A stretch of DNA of 20,009 bases from a virus. The DNA lies in IMG/VR virus record IMGVR_UViG_3300009370_000913, positions 1 through 20,009 of that record, one strand, 5' to 3'. Below, piece after piece: positions 7,165-14,299 of the stretch. Positions within the stretch are counted from its first letter, which is position 1. Every line of letters begins with the position of its first letter. A model generated the notes under the pieces. The model did no database searches. It was not told the DNA's origin and worked only from the letters and a program-made list of their open reading frames with translations. The position numbers were made by a program, and so were the translations under genes.

Positions 7165-7722
7165 TCACGCAAGCAAAGCATCAAGATCATCGTCATCCGA
7201 ATTGGTGTCGAGATCCATCGACTCTACCTCCTCCTCCTCTTCCTCCAACATCAGATCGTCATCGAGGGTTTCCCCGCCATCAGCCTCGGCCTCGCCTCGG
7301 GTTGACACCAGAGTCTCATACATGTCCCCAGAAATCCACTTGACCTGGGCATAGGAGCCTTCGCCAACCGGAGGGGTGTAGTGTACGAAGCCCTCGTTCC
7401 CGAGAATGCTCTTCTCGGAGATGGTGATCTTTCGCTGGAGCTTCGCCAAGGGCTTGCCCAGGGAGGTGAGCATCGCCAACCAGAACGGCGCGAGCTTCTC
7501 AGCTTCCTGTTGATCCCGAGGGATGTTGATCCCATCGAAGATTGTTGACCCTGCGTAGTTGGAGTCCATGACTTGCAGCGTGAAAAACGCACGGGGCTTC
7601 CCGGCACGGGTTTCCCGCTGCTCTGCCTTGATGACTCGGATCTTGTAAGGCCCCTTGTCTCGGGGTGCGCCCATTCCTGCGGGAGTCTTCCCGGTGAAAT
7701 CGGCCTGGAACTTGAATGACAT
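7165..7722 (-). CDS. Single-stranded DNA-binding protein (phage type, acidic tail)
   Basis: A 185-residue protein that fits a phage SSB. The first 140 residues are beta-rich with Lys/Arg and aromatic residues, consistent with an OB fold (YKIRVIKAEQRE, AFFTLQVMDS, SYAQVKWISGD). The tail from about residue 143 is extremely acidic (a run of six Glu, then DDDDLDALLA), as in SSBs that recruit partners through an acidic C-terminus, although the bacterial DDDIPF end is absent. It probably coats single strands during replication and recombination and contacts the polymerase, ATPase and helicase encoded beside it. AGGAG lies 6 nt before the ATG. It is flanked by a good promoter and a terminator, so it can be made as a separate transcript. 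The call rests on architecture and context; DUF669-type phage SSBs are the nearest match I can name. Confidence 0.75.
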   Translation of the reverse strand: MSFKFQADFTGKTPAGMGAPRDKGPYKIRVIKAEQRETRAGKPRAFFTLQVMDSNYAGSTIFDGINIPRDQQEAEKLAPFWLAMLTSLGKPLAKLQRKITISEKSILGNEGFVHYTPPVGEGSYAQVKWISGDMYETLVSTRGEAEADGGETLDDDLMLEEEEEEVESMDLDTNSDDDDLDALLA

Positions 7723-7749
7723 AGCGTCTCCTTGGGTAAGTAGGATCGA

Positions 7750-7778
7750 AGTAGAACACGTCAGTAGTTGCGTGTCAA
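7750..7778 (-). promoter_or_regulatory. Sigma70-type promoter for SSB
   Basis: On the minus strand a perfect -35 TTGACA (7773-7778), a 17-bp spacer and TCTACT (7750-7755, four of six) precede the SSB start by about 20 nt of leader. It lies in the 76-nt gap between the P-loop ATPase stop and SSB. Confidence 0.6.
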
Positions 7779-7798
7779 CTTCTTTGGTTGGATTGCAA

Positions 7799-8716
7799 CT
7801 AAATACTGCCGTCCGAGTTCTCTTCCCCGAGTAGGTCGAGGAAGGTGTCGAGCAGTGTAGCTTCTTGGAGGCGGAGCCACGCTCGGTCTACGCCATCGAG
7901 CACAGCCCACCGAACATGGCGAGGGTTCCGGTCACGTACCGTATCCACCACAGTCTTGGCCACAGCCTTGATGTCCACATCTTCCAGACCCTCAGCAGCA
8001 CGCGCCGCTTTCTCGACTCGCTCCGCAGTCGCGTCAGCAACCTTCTCCATCCACGCCAGGGCTTTCGGACGAGGTAGCTCGTAGCCTCGGGCCAGCAGCG
8101 GCTCCCTCAAGTTCATCGGAAACTTCCGAGGGAAGATGGACAGCCGGTCCTTGGTGATGAACATGTCGGAGGGTGTAGTTGACAGGACGTAAGGCCACAG
8201 GGCTGCGCCCAGGTGGTCGGTACTGTACTCGACGTGAGCAATCACATCGAGCATCCCTGGGATCTTCTCTGCCGCTTGGTACCCAGCCAGCGAGAAGGTT
8301 CCAGGGCGCACAACCTCACCGTTATCCAGCTTCGGCGGGCTCTCGTGGAACTCCCACCAGACGTGACAGTTCGCCTCTCGGGCAGCGTCTCGGGCTTCGA
8401 GGAAGAACTCTCCATACTTGTCCCAGACAGTCCACCCGCTGTACTCACCACGCAAGCGACGAGCTTCGGCGTCCCCCTCAATGGAGAGGTCACAGAAGAT
8501 GATGGCGGGGAACTTGTCCGCGTACTTCTTTACTACCTCGGGGATGATTCGGATCCCTTTGGCTCGAAGCTCCTTGGGCTTCCAGTCCAACCAGGACGCG
8601 CATGTCAGGCCACCCTTGGGGGACACGAACAGCGCATCGGGAAACGCTCGGATGAGCGCCAGCGTCTTACCCCGACCCGGGGGAGCGTAGATGGCTCCGA
8701 ATGTTGGATCAGCCAA
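7799..8716 (-). CDS. P-loop ATPase, AAA_24/Sak4-like recombinase candidate
   Basis: About 305 residues. The N-terminus carries Walker A in the context FGAIYAPPGRGKT; a second strand ALFVSPKGGL follows, and AIIFCDLS is a plausible Walker B. This arrangement matches phage RecA-core NTPases of the AAA_24/Sak4 type, which help strand annealing together with SSB. The SSB gene is the next one down, which supports that reading. The C-terminal 80 residues are helical and charged. Start choice: the TTG at 8716 has AAGGAGG exactly 6 nt upstream and overlaps the previous gene by only 8 nt. An ATG at 8737 would add seven residues (MTRRRIE) but has only AAAGGG 2 nt before it. ATPase assignment is firm; the recombinase role is inferred. 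Confidence 0.8.
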   Translation of the reverse strand: MADPTFGAIYAPPGRGKTLALIRAFPDALFVSPKGGLTCASWLDWKPKELRAKGIRIIPEVVKKYADKFPAIIFCDLSIEGDAEARRLRGEYSGWTVWDKYGEFFLEARDAAREANCHVWWEFHESPPKLDNGEVVRPGTFSLAGYQAAEKIPGMLDVIAHVEYSTDHLGAALWPYVLSTTPSDMFITKDRLSIFPRKFPMNLREPLLARGYELPRPKALAWMEKVADATAERVEKAARAAEGLEDVDIKAVAKTVVDTVRDRNPRHVRWAVLDGVDRAWLRLQEATLLDTFLDLLGEENSDGSI

Positions 8717-8999
8717 TTCGATCCTCCTTCGGGTCATAGCCCTTTGTCATCCTGGGATCAGGTGTAGTGCGTCGAGGGTACTGTGCGGGCTTGTCTGCCG
8801 CTGCTGCTACCTCTAGCTTCACCAACTCTTCGGTGGTCGGCAGGAACTGCATCAAGGCTCGCATCTGAGCGATCACCCCTGGAGGGATGGGGCCCGGATC
8901 GCGGGCCACCGCAGTCAAGTAAGGTTCCAGTGAGCCTCGCAGAGCGTGAGCCGTGCGCATGGTGTCCAACGCCACTCCAAACCAGTCAGGTCTATCCAT
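8709..8999 (-). CDS. Small unknown protein between nuclease and ATPase
   Basis: A 96-residue protein that I do not recognise. The N-terminal two thirds are helical (GVALDTMRTAHALRG, then VIAQMRALMQFLPTTEELVK), and the C-terminal 30 residues are charged and Pro-rich, probably disordered. No cysteine pairs, membrane span or catalytic motif. The ATG at 8999 has AGGAGG 4 nt upstream. It lies 8 nt after the Cas4-like nuclease and overlaps the ATPase start, so it is made together with both and may be an accessory factor of the recombination set. That role is inference from position. Confidence 0.7.
   Translation of the reverse strand: MDRPDWFGVALDTMRTAHALRGSLEPYLTAVARDPGPIPPGVIAQMRALMQFLPTTEELVKLEVAAAADKPAQYPRRTTPDPRMTKGYDPKEDRIG
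8723..8729 (-). promoter_or_regulatory. Shine-Dalgarno AAGGAGG selecting a TTG start
   Basis: AAGGAGG on the minus strand with a 6-nt spacer to TTG at 8716. If the upstream ATG at 8737 were the true start, this sequence would be internal coding for Arg-Arg-Arg. It is the main reason for preferring the TTG. Confidence 0.5.
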
Positions 9000-9007
9000 C
9001 TCTCCTC

Positions 9008-9856
9008 CTAAAACAACCTGCCTTGACAGGTCTTAGCCATTGCGCACTCCCCGTAGGCGGACCAACAGGTGTGCTGTGAAAACTCTCGGGGCCACTGCTC
9101 CAAAGGCAGCCCCTCATGTTGGTCGATCAATCTCCTCCGATGCAGTATCAGCCGTTTAAGGTTGCCTGTCAACCCTGGGGCATACGGGACAACATCACGC
9201 CGGAACTCCCACGGAGTTTTCCCCTGGGGTTTCTTCAGGAAATTGATGATGGCTCCGCCGAACCGGTCACCGTACCGCATCCGACCGAACACCCAGTACC
9301 CGATGAACTGACCATCGGTCTGTAGTCGCTTGGTCACCCTGGGGTGAAGTGCGTAGGTGCTCTTGTGATCCACCGTGTAGATCTTATCCGTGACCCGGTC
9401 ACGTACCCGGAGGTCTTCACCCTGGGTGTACGTGTAGACCTTGTCTGTCTTCGGGTCTCGCACCTTGAGCCGCAGTTCCTTCTCCACCTGAAGGATCTCC
9501 CAGCGGGAGTCCTTGCCGAACCTCTGCTTGTACAACTCGTACATCTGCATCGTGTCCGTGAACTTGGAGTCGAACGTCACCCGGTCCTCTCCGACCAACC
9601 TGTCACTCCACACCTCCAGGGCTTGGTCCGGTGCGTAGTACACGTCAGGGTCAGACCCCTTAGTTTCCAGTTGCAATCGCTTGTAGTGGTGAGCCAACAC
9701 GAGATGGATCATCGACCCGAAGACCAGATGCCTGGATGGGATCTGGGATTGCGGAACGTCGTAGACATGCCGCGCAGCGTAGAAGTGTAGGCAGCGGGAG
9801 TCATCTAGGCGATGCCACCCCCACTCCGAGGGTCCAGTATCAATCAGCTTCGGCAT
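9008..9856 (-). CDS. Cas4/RecB-type PD-(D/E)XK nuclease with Fe-S cluster cysteines
   Basis: A 282-residue nuclease of the PDDEXK/Cas4-RecB group. The helix with GSMIHLVL supplies the conserved His. The core reads VEKELRLKV, then DLRVRDRV, then IYTVDHKST, giving the Asp and the D-x-K pair of the active site. One Cys near the N-terminus (C22) and three at the C-terminus (C264, C271, C277) reproduce the Fe-S cluster layout of Cas4 and AddB-type nucleases. It probably resects or trims DNA ends for recombination or replication; no cas1/cas2 or repeat array is present, so a CRISPR role is not supported. GGAGG lies upstream of two adjacent ATGs (9859 and 9856); the second has the better 6-nt spacing. 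It overlaps the end of the helicase gene by 17 nt. Confidence 0.88.
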   Translation of the reverse strand: MPKLIDTGPSEWGWHRLDDSRCLHFYAARHVYDVPQSQIPSRHLVFGSMIHLVLAHHYKRLQLETKGSDPDVYYAPDQALEVWSDRLVGEDRVTFDSKFTDTMQMYELYKQRFGKDSRWEILQVEKELRLKVRDPKTDKVYTYTQGEDLRVRDRVTDKIYTVDHKSTYALHPRVTKRLQTDGQFIGYWVFGRMRYGDRFGGAIINFLKKPQGKTPWEFRRDVVPYAPGLTGNLKRLILHRRRLIDQHEGLPLEQWPREFSQHTCWSAYGECAMAKTCQGRLF

Positions 9857-11432
9857 CATACTCCTCCATGAACTCCGCCAGAATAGCAGAGACGATTGCT
9901 TCCTCATCGTCTTCCCCGGACAGGGCCGAGGCTACGTTCGCAGTCTCGGGATCTTCCAGGGTCAACGTCACGTCTTGCAGCTTGCCCTGAAGCAAGTCAG
10001 ATACTCGTTCATCTGCAGTTCCGGCGGCCACCACGTACATGATGAGCACCGGACGGGTCTGCCCCTTACGAGAGAACCGTGCCTCAGACTGAATGATCTG
10101 CCCCGGAGTCCAGGGAAGCATCGAGAACAGCGCGAGATCGGTATGCTGGAGCCCGTCAACAGCCTCACCCCAGGCATCATGGGTGCCAATCAGGCAACAT
10201 GGGCCGGGATGATCCTTGTACCAGACTCGAACTTCCTCTCGTTCAGCGGTGCTGTGATCGCCATGAGCTACCCGGATGTCATCGAGCTTCGTCTTCTTGG
10301 TGACCTCCTTCCCCAGCCGGTCACAGTCAGCCTTACGCCCGGAGAAGATGACCACCTTCTGGTTTGATTCGAGTGCAGCACACACCGTAGCCACCACCCA
10401 CTCTCGCTTCCGGCTCGACGCCTCCTCCAACTTCACCTCGAAGATAGCAGAGGGACCGTTCTTCGCCGCACGCTTGAGCGCACCCTTGAAGCCCCGGGCT
10501 GGGACGCACTGGTCCTCTGCCTCCAGGTAGGCGATCTGCCTGCGCTTCGGGGGTAGCGACCGCTCAAGCTCTTCACGCTTGACGGTGTGAATCACCATCT
10601 GCAAGCGGGCTTTCAACTCGGGTACGTTGGACCGACCTGACGTGTCGATCCCCCCGTAGTCTCCAGGCCTCGCCCCGCAGTAGCGGTGGACAAAGTCCCA
10701 GTTACTTCCCCAGCAGTCGGGCTCAAGGATGTCTAGCTGGGACCACAGGTCCGAGAGCCTGTCCCGGATGGGCGTAGCCGAGAGCCCCAGCCTCCGCCTG
10801 CAAGCCCTGGCGAGTGCTGCTGCTGATGAGGAGACATTGCCCAGAGGCTGGTACCTTGTCTCCAGTTCCCCGTCTGCTCGTTCGATGAGGATCTTCTCGG
10901 TACGCTTCCAGTTCTTGGCCCGGTGAATCTCATCCCAGACCACGGACTCGGGAGCCCACGCGCAGAGCACGTCCCGCCAGTGCGGCAGGATCTCCCAGTT
11001 GAGCACCACAACATCCCAGCCCACCAGGGCTAAAGAGTCAGCGGTCTGGCCAGACAGCGTAGTGACCTTCAGTGTCGTCAGGCGTTGAAGCTCTGACTTC
11101 CACTGCCATTTCGTTGGGGCTCGGGTCACCACGACGGTGCGCCCCTGCAACCACAGCGCAGCCCCCGCAGTCTTCCCGGCCCCACCGGGCCAGAAGAACA
11201 GGGTGCCTGGACGCTGGGCAGCGAACACCAAGCCGCGCTTCTGGTAGTCAGTCAGCCACTCCGTCAGGAGCTTGCCGTCCACCTTGCCGTGAACGTGACC
11301 CGGTAGGATCAACGCTCCGGTCTTCGGCAGTTGTAGCCCTCGAAGGCGCTGACAATTAAGCGGGGCCTCCTTCCACGGCACGTTACCAGGGATGCTCCGA
11401 TCTAGAGAAAGCCCCCTTCTAAGTGGATACAC
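9840..11432 (-). CDS. SF2/SNF2-type DNA helicase
   Basis: A helicase or translocase of about 530 residues. Motif I is PGGAGKT (82-88), motif II DEIH (167-170) and motif III LSATP (about 217-221). The second RecA domain begins near VVIFSGRKADCDRLG, and motif VI reads QSEARFSRKGQTRP. The lead-in LTDYQKRGLVFA and the R-x-GQ form of motif VI point to the SNF2/SMARCAL1-like branch rather than DEAD-box RNA helicases; the acidic C-terminus (EFMEEYDAEAD) is unusual. It likely remodels forks or recombination intermediates with the adjacent Cas4-like nuclease. The frame begins at 11516 with TTG. I start it at the GTG at 11432, because GGAGGAGGAGG lies 6 nt before it and the upstream gene stops 1 nt earlier. 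Confidence 0.9.
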   Translation of the reverse strand: MYPLRRGLSLDRSIPGNVPWKEAPLNCQRLRGLQLPKTGALILPGHVHGKVDGKLLTEWLTDYQKRGLVFAAQRPGTLFFWPGGAGKTAGAALWLQGRTVVVTRAPTKWQWKSELQRLTTLKVTTLSGQTADSLALVGWDVVVLNWEILPHWRDVLCAWAPESVVWDEIHRAKNWKRTEKILIERADGELETRYQPLGNVSSSAAALARACRRRLGLSATPIRDRLSDLWSQLDILEPDCWGSNWDFVHRYCGARPGDYGGIDTSGRSNVPELKARLQMVIHTVKREELERSLPPKRRQIAYLEAEDQCVPARGFKGALKRAAKNGPSAIFEVKLEEASSRKREWVVATVCAALESNQKVVIFSGRKADCDRLGKEVTKKTKLDDIRVAHGDHSTAEREEVRVWYKDHPGPCCLIGTHDAWGEAVDGLQHTDLALFSMLPWTPGQIIQSEARFSRKGQTRPVLIMYVVAAGTADERVSDLLQGKLQDVTLTLEDPETANVASALSGEDDEEAIVSAILAEFMEEYDAEAD

Positions 11433-11433
11433 G

Positions 11434-12000
11434 TCACTCCTCCTCCTCCCAGGTGAGCTTGTCCACGCGGCCTGTCCAATCCGAGACGGCCAGGTGAATG
11501 TACTCCGGGAGCGCAACTTTGTCTCGGATTAGTTCAACGAGGTTTCGGGCCGACAGAATCAACTCCCGAGGATTGTTTCTGTGGGCACGCCTGTGCGCCT
11601 CTTGGGTGAACTGGCGCAGGTACACTGCCGAGTCGGCACGCATCGGAACAACGAAGGCCAGGATCTTGTGGACCCCGTCTTCCAAGTTCTGTACGAACCA
11701 GATGCACCCCGACATTCGCAGCCCTCGCTGCCTCCAGGCACGCGACCGCCACACTGAGTAGCTACCCTCCGGGCCAGCCTCAGAGTGAATGATGTGGGTT
11801 CGGCCACGCTGCAACCGGAGGTGTTCCCACCCCTCGTGCGGCCCACCGAGAATCAGTTGTAGTGTCACGGTACTTGTGAAGTCCTGAATGTCTACGCGTA
11901 GTGTCCAGTCCTGATCGTCCACCCAGTGGATTACCTGCCTTTCTGGCACAATCGGATCACGTAGTAAATCTCCTCCAAGGTCCAGTCCTCTGCATTCCAT
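11434..12000 (-). CDS. Unknown 188-residue protein upstream of the helicase
   Basis: Not recognised. The body is mixed alpha/beta with many aromatic and basic residues (WTLRVDIQDFTSTVTLQLIL, SYSVWRSRAWRQRG, GCIWFVQNLEDGV), then a helical part (YLRQFTQEAHRRAHR) and an acidic tail WEEEE. No membrane segment or metal-binding pattern. The ATG at 12000 has GGAGGG 7 nt upstream but overlaps the previous gene by 70 nt, long for this genome. A GTG at 11922 (protein starting VDDQDWTLR) would avoid the overlap but lacks a strong Shine-Dalgarno. The start is therefore uncertain; the gene itself is well supported by its tight junction with the helicase. Confidence 0.65.
   Translation of the reverse strand: MECRGLDLGGDLLRDPIVPERQVIHWVDDQDWTLRVDIQDFTSTVTLQLILGGPHEGWEHLRLQRGRTHIIHSEAGPEGSYSVWRSRAWRQRGLRMSGCIWFVQNLEDGVHKILAFVVPMRADSAVYLRQFTQEAHRRAHRNNPRELILSARNLVELIRDKVALPEYIHLAVSDWTGRVDKLTWEEEE
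11437..11450 (-). promoter_or_regulatory. Extended Shine-Dalgarno selecting the helicase GTG start
   Basis: A GGGAGGAGGAGGAG run on the minus strand lies directly before the stop of the upstream gene and 6 nt from the GTG at 11432. It also encodes the four C-terminal glutamates of that upstream protein. Confidence 0.55.
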
Positions 12001-12215
12001 CTTTCTACCCTCCTCTTGAGTCTAAGTAAATCAGCACCCTCAAGTGTAGACTTGGCGTGCCACGGAAATAGATCCCAGCCCAGCTTAGCAGCGGGCTGAA
12101 AGTCTTTAGGGATACCGACGCGCTTGCACATAGCAGCGAAGCTCTCCCCGGGCGTTGCCCCGAGGAACCCGGCCAACGCTACTTTCGTAACGCTGAGCAC
12201 ATCTTCATTGATCAT
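11931..12215 (-). CDS. Small unknown helical protein
   Basis: A 94-residue protein I do not recognise. It starts MINEDVLSVTK, contains FLGATPGESFAAMCKRVGIP and ends with a basic helix WTLEEIYYVIRLCQKGR. The general look is of a compact helical, possibly DNA-binding protein; the GIPKDFQ stretch recalls a turn between helices, but no clear helix-turn-helix can be claimed. The open frame reaches an ATG at 12242. The ATG at 12215 is preferred because AAGGAGG lies 6 nt before it and the overlap with the upstream gene drops to 11 nt. Confidence 0.7.
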   Translation of the reverse strand: MINEDVLSVTKVALAGFLGATPGESFAAMCKRVGIPKDFQPAAKLGWDLFPWHAKSTLEGADLLRLKRRVERWNAEDWTLEEIYYVIRLCQKGR

Positions 12216-12498
12216 GAGTAACCTCCTTGGATCCAACCGCATTGGCAGGATCTACCCGGCATACGGCATGATAGAATACGATTCTTTGCTGGGTCTGCGC
12301 ATCAACGAAGACTATAAGATCGGATGCGTGGCGCACGATCTCTCCAACCCCGGCGTAGATTCTGGTTTCTCCGGAGAAGCAACTGATGTATTGTGCTGGC
12401 AGTGCGGGAGGACTATTCGTGGCCGCGCCAGTCGCCATCCACAAGACTGCAATACCTAGAACTGTTGTTAGGGCAGCCGGGGCAGTGTTGTACTTCAA
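12205..12498 (-). CDS. Small exported or membrane-anchored protein (TTG start)
   Basis: About 97 residues. With the TTG at 12498 the protein begins MKYNTAPAALTTVLGIAVLW, a short positive end then a hydrophobic stretch, like a Sec signal or N-terminal anchor. No Cys follows it closely, so a lipoprotein is unlikely. The mature part has two Cys bracketing SCFSGETRIYAG...FVDAQTQQRIVFYHAVC, a compact beta-type pattern I associate with small phage periplasmic proteins without known function. GGAG lies 6 nt before the TTG. A longer version would start at another TTG (12534), sharing bases with the divergent plus-strand ATG, which seems less likely. No obvious promoter of its own. Confidence 0.6.
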   Translation of the reverse strand: MKYNTAPAALTTVLGIAVLWMATGAATNSPPALPAQYISCFSGETRIYAGVGEIVRHASDLIVFVDAQTQQRIVFYHAVCRVDPANAVGSKEVTHDQ

Positions 12499-12516
12499 AG
12501 GTTTCTCCAATATAAT
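12488..12516 (+). promoter_or_regulatory. Promoter candidate with perfect TATAAT, plus strand
   Basis: TATAAT (12511-12516) with TTGTAC (12488-12493) 17 bp upstream. Transcription would start near 12523, about 11 nt before the small membrane ORF. It lies in the 35-nt divergent gap that separates minus- and plus-strand genes, and is the only plus-directed promoter candidate I found. Confidence 0.5.
12505..12508 (-). promoter_or_regulatory. GGAG ribosome site before TTG at 12498
   Basis: GGAG on the minus strand with a 6-nt spacer to TTG. It decides for the start that puts the hydrophobic signal-like segment right at the N-terminus. Confidence 0.4.
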
Positions 12517-12533
12517 TTGGGGAAGAAGCCACA

Positions 12534-12641
12534 ATGTTAGTTCCCTTACTCATGATTGCGTTCCTGGCAGGCATCACCTACGGCATGGTGATGGGCTTGT
12601 TCCTTACCACATACCTCGTGCTCGCATTGCGGCGTCGTTAA
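12534..12641 (+). CDS. 35-residue single-span membrane peptide
   Basis: A very short frame, ATG to TAA. It begins MLVPLLMIAFLAGITYGMVM and continues with more hydrophobic residues, ending ALRRR: almost wholly a membrane span with a positive C-terminal end. GGGGAAG lies about 8 nt upstream. It is the first frame after the TATAAT promoter and is followed after 34 nt by the phosphoesterase gene, so it could be a leader or small membrane effector. The composition and the positive-end topology support it as real; the short length makes this tentative. Confidence 0.5.
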   Translation: MLVPLLMIAFLAGITYGMVMGLFLTTYLVLALRRR

Positions 12642-12675
12642 GAACTGTGGCTCCCCCAATTCCCCGGAGTGTTTG

Positions 12676-13617
12676 ATGGCTAGGTTCTCCCAGCTAGTCC
12701 CTTGGATGGAACCCTTACTCGCCGAACACGAAGACTGGCTCAGAACTGAGCCCCCGTTGCCGGAAGTGAAAGCCAAACTAGGACTCGACACAGTCCACAA
12801 GGCAAAGCAACTGCGGTACTACCTGCGACAGAACGCAGAGAGATCCGTAAAGCAAGACGGGCAGGTAGCACCGCAGCCGCAAGAAACGATTCATCTGGTC
12901 ATCGGGGATGCGCACGTAGCTCCTGGCCAGAACCTTCGAAGATTCACTTGGCTGGGACGTATGGTCGCAGCCTTGCGCCCGACCAATGTAATCTCTATCG
13001 GAGACTGGGCCACCATGGAGTCACTCTCTTCTTACGATAAGGGTCGACGATCCTCGGAAAACAAACGATACAGCAAAGACATCTCCGCCGTCAATGAATC
13101 CCTTCGCCTCTACCATCGGCAACTGCCTCGGGACTGGGCCCCCAAGCACGACATCACCATGGGGAACCACGAGTACAGAATCATCCGGTTCGGTGAGGAC
13201 ACACCACAGATGGACATCTGTGACTACGAAGACATGGAGTTCGCCAAGTGGGGGTGGGAAGTCCACCCGTTTCTCCAGCCCGTCACCATCGACGGCATCA
13301 GTTACAGCCACTACTGGCAGAACCAGAACAGTCGGTTCCCCATCGGCGGCGTGAACGCAGCCCGGAACCTGCTGCTGAAGAAGCACATGTCCTGCGTGGC
13401 AGGGCACTCGCACCTCCTCCAGTGGTACACCATCAGCACCGAGCAGCGGCGACTGCACGGGCTTGTCTGCGGCAGCTACTTCGAACACCGAGAGAGCTAC
13501 GCGCATCAGTCCAACGATGGTTGGTGGTCAGGCATCTGCGTTCTCCGCAACGTAAGGAACGGAGACTACGACCTGGACCTGTGGTCGATGGACCGAGTCA
13601 AGAAGGAGTTTGGGTAA
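12676..13617 (+). CDS. Calcineurin-like metallophosphoesterase
   Basis: A 313-residue phosphoesterase with the two-metal active site: GDAH (D78, H80), SIGDW (D110), GNHE (N164, H165), SHYW (H212) and GHSH (H244, H246). The first 65 residues are a separate helical part (VKAKLGLDTVHKAKQLRYYL) that resembles a DNA-binding or dimerisation region; this is not proven. Substrate unknown: members of the fold cleave phosphoproteins, nucleotides, or DNA (Mre11/SbcD). The ATG at 12676 is preceded by GGAG; a TTG one codon earlier is not needed. It is the only sizeable plus-strand gene, and its last 20 bp overlap the 3' end of the endolysin gene on the other strand. Confidence 0.88.
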   Translation: MARFSQLVPWMEPLLAEHEDWLRTEPPLPEVKAKLGLDTVHKAKQLRYYLRQNAERSVKQDGQVAPQPQETIHLVIGDAHVAPGQNLRRFTWLGRMVAALRPTNVISIGDWATMESLSSYDKGRRSSENKRYSKDISAVNESLRLYHRQLPRDWAPKHDITMGNHEYRIIRFGEDTPQMDICDYEDMEFAKWGWEVHPFLQPVTIDGISYSHYWQNQNSRFPIGGVNAARNLLLKKHMSCVAGHSHLLQWYTISTEQRRLHGLVCGSYFEHRESYAHQSNDGWWSGICVLRNVRNGDYDLDLWSMDRVKKEFG

Positions 13618-14299
13618 TCAGGTGTGGCTCCAGGCCCAGGAACATTCCCCGGGCAATCGCCTCACTGCCCTCGTCAGATGCCATGTACTGTGCATCCTTC
13701 AGGTGCGTGAAGAACCCAGCCTCCACCAAGATGGCAGGCATCCAGGTCTTCCGCAGCATGTAGAAGTTCGCCTCGTACTTCCCGCCCCGCACCCGGAGAC
13801 CGAGGTTCGGCGTGTCTCGGTAGCCCTGCATGACCGAGCGGCACAGGTCATCAGCATCGGTGTGCCCCGGGCTTGTGAACACGGCCACGCCATCGCCTGA
13901 CTGGGACGGACCCCGAAGCACGTTACCCATGGCGTTCCCATGAATGGACACGAGACAGCACCGCTTCCCCTCGCTGCGCAGCGTGCTGTACACAGCATTA
14001 GCGTAGCTTACTCGGGACGTGAGGCTCGGGTCTCGCCACTCGAACGAGGTACCGTCGAGCTTCGGGGGCGCAGTGATCTCTGCCTGATCCACCGTGGAGT
14101 ACACGGTGACCCCGGCGGACAGCAGCAAGTCAATCAACCGGGCTGCGTGTCGTCGGTTATGCACACCCTCGTAGAAAGTCCACTCAGGGTCCACGTCTGT
14201 ATGTGTGTACCGTTTCCCCCGAGGGGTTTGATACACACCCGTGTCGGGATCTATCCCACCGTGCCCCACGTCAATGAAGACGGCATGGACGGGCCTCAC
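13598..14299 (-). CDS. Endolysin: N-acetylmuramoyl-L-alanine amidase (Amidase_3)
   Basis: A 233-residue zinc amidase that cuts the bond between muramic acid and the peptide stem of peptidoglycan, releasing phage at lysis. Zinc ligands and catalytic residues are visible: DVGHGG (H13), YEG (E44), SIHGNA (H120) and VEAGFFTH (catalytic E193). There is no signal peptide and no cell-wall-binding repeat, so it needs a holin for access. The start is GTG at 14299, overlapping the stop of the 48-residue membrane protein by 4 nt (GTGA), which implies translational coupling; there is no separate Shine-Dalgarno. The 3' end overlaps the phosphoesterase gene tail to tail. Confidence 0.92.
   Translation of the reverse strand: MRPVHAVFIDVGHGGIDPDTGVYQTPRGKRYTHTDVDPEWTFYEGVHNRRHAARLIDLLLSAGVTVYSTVDQAEITAPPKLDGTSFEWRDPSLTSRVSYANAVYSTLRSEGKRCCLVSIHGNAMGNVLRGPSQSGDGVAVFTSPGHTDADDLCRSVMQGYRDTPNLGLRVRGGKYEANFYMLRKTWMPAILVEAGFFTHLKDAQYMASDEGSEAIARGMFLGLEPHLITQTPS

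Noticed and set aside
9146-9175. TTGACA with a plausible -10 on the minus strand inside the nuclease gene
   Set aside because: It lies in the middle of coding sequence with no gene start below it, and such matches are expected by chance.
9008-9856. Cas4-like nuclease as a sign of a CRISPR adaptation module
   Set aside because: No cas1, cas2 or direct-repeat array is present; Cas4-type nucleases are common in phage recombination modules.
12124-12459. Plus-strand frame with a zinc-ribbon-like CWQCGRTIRG end
   Set aside because: No Shine-Dalgarno, and the minus strand has two well-placed genes here, one with AAGGAGG and one with a signal-like N-terminus. The Cys pair is likely chance.
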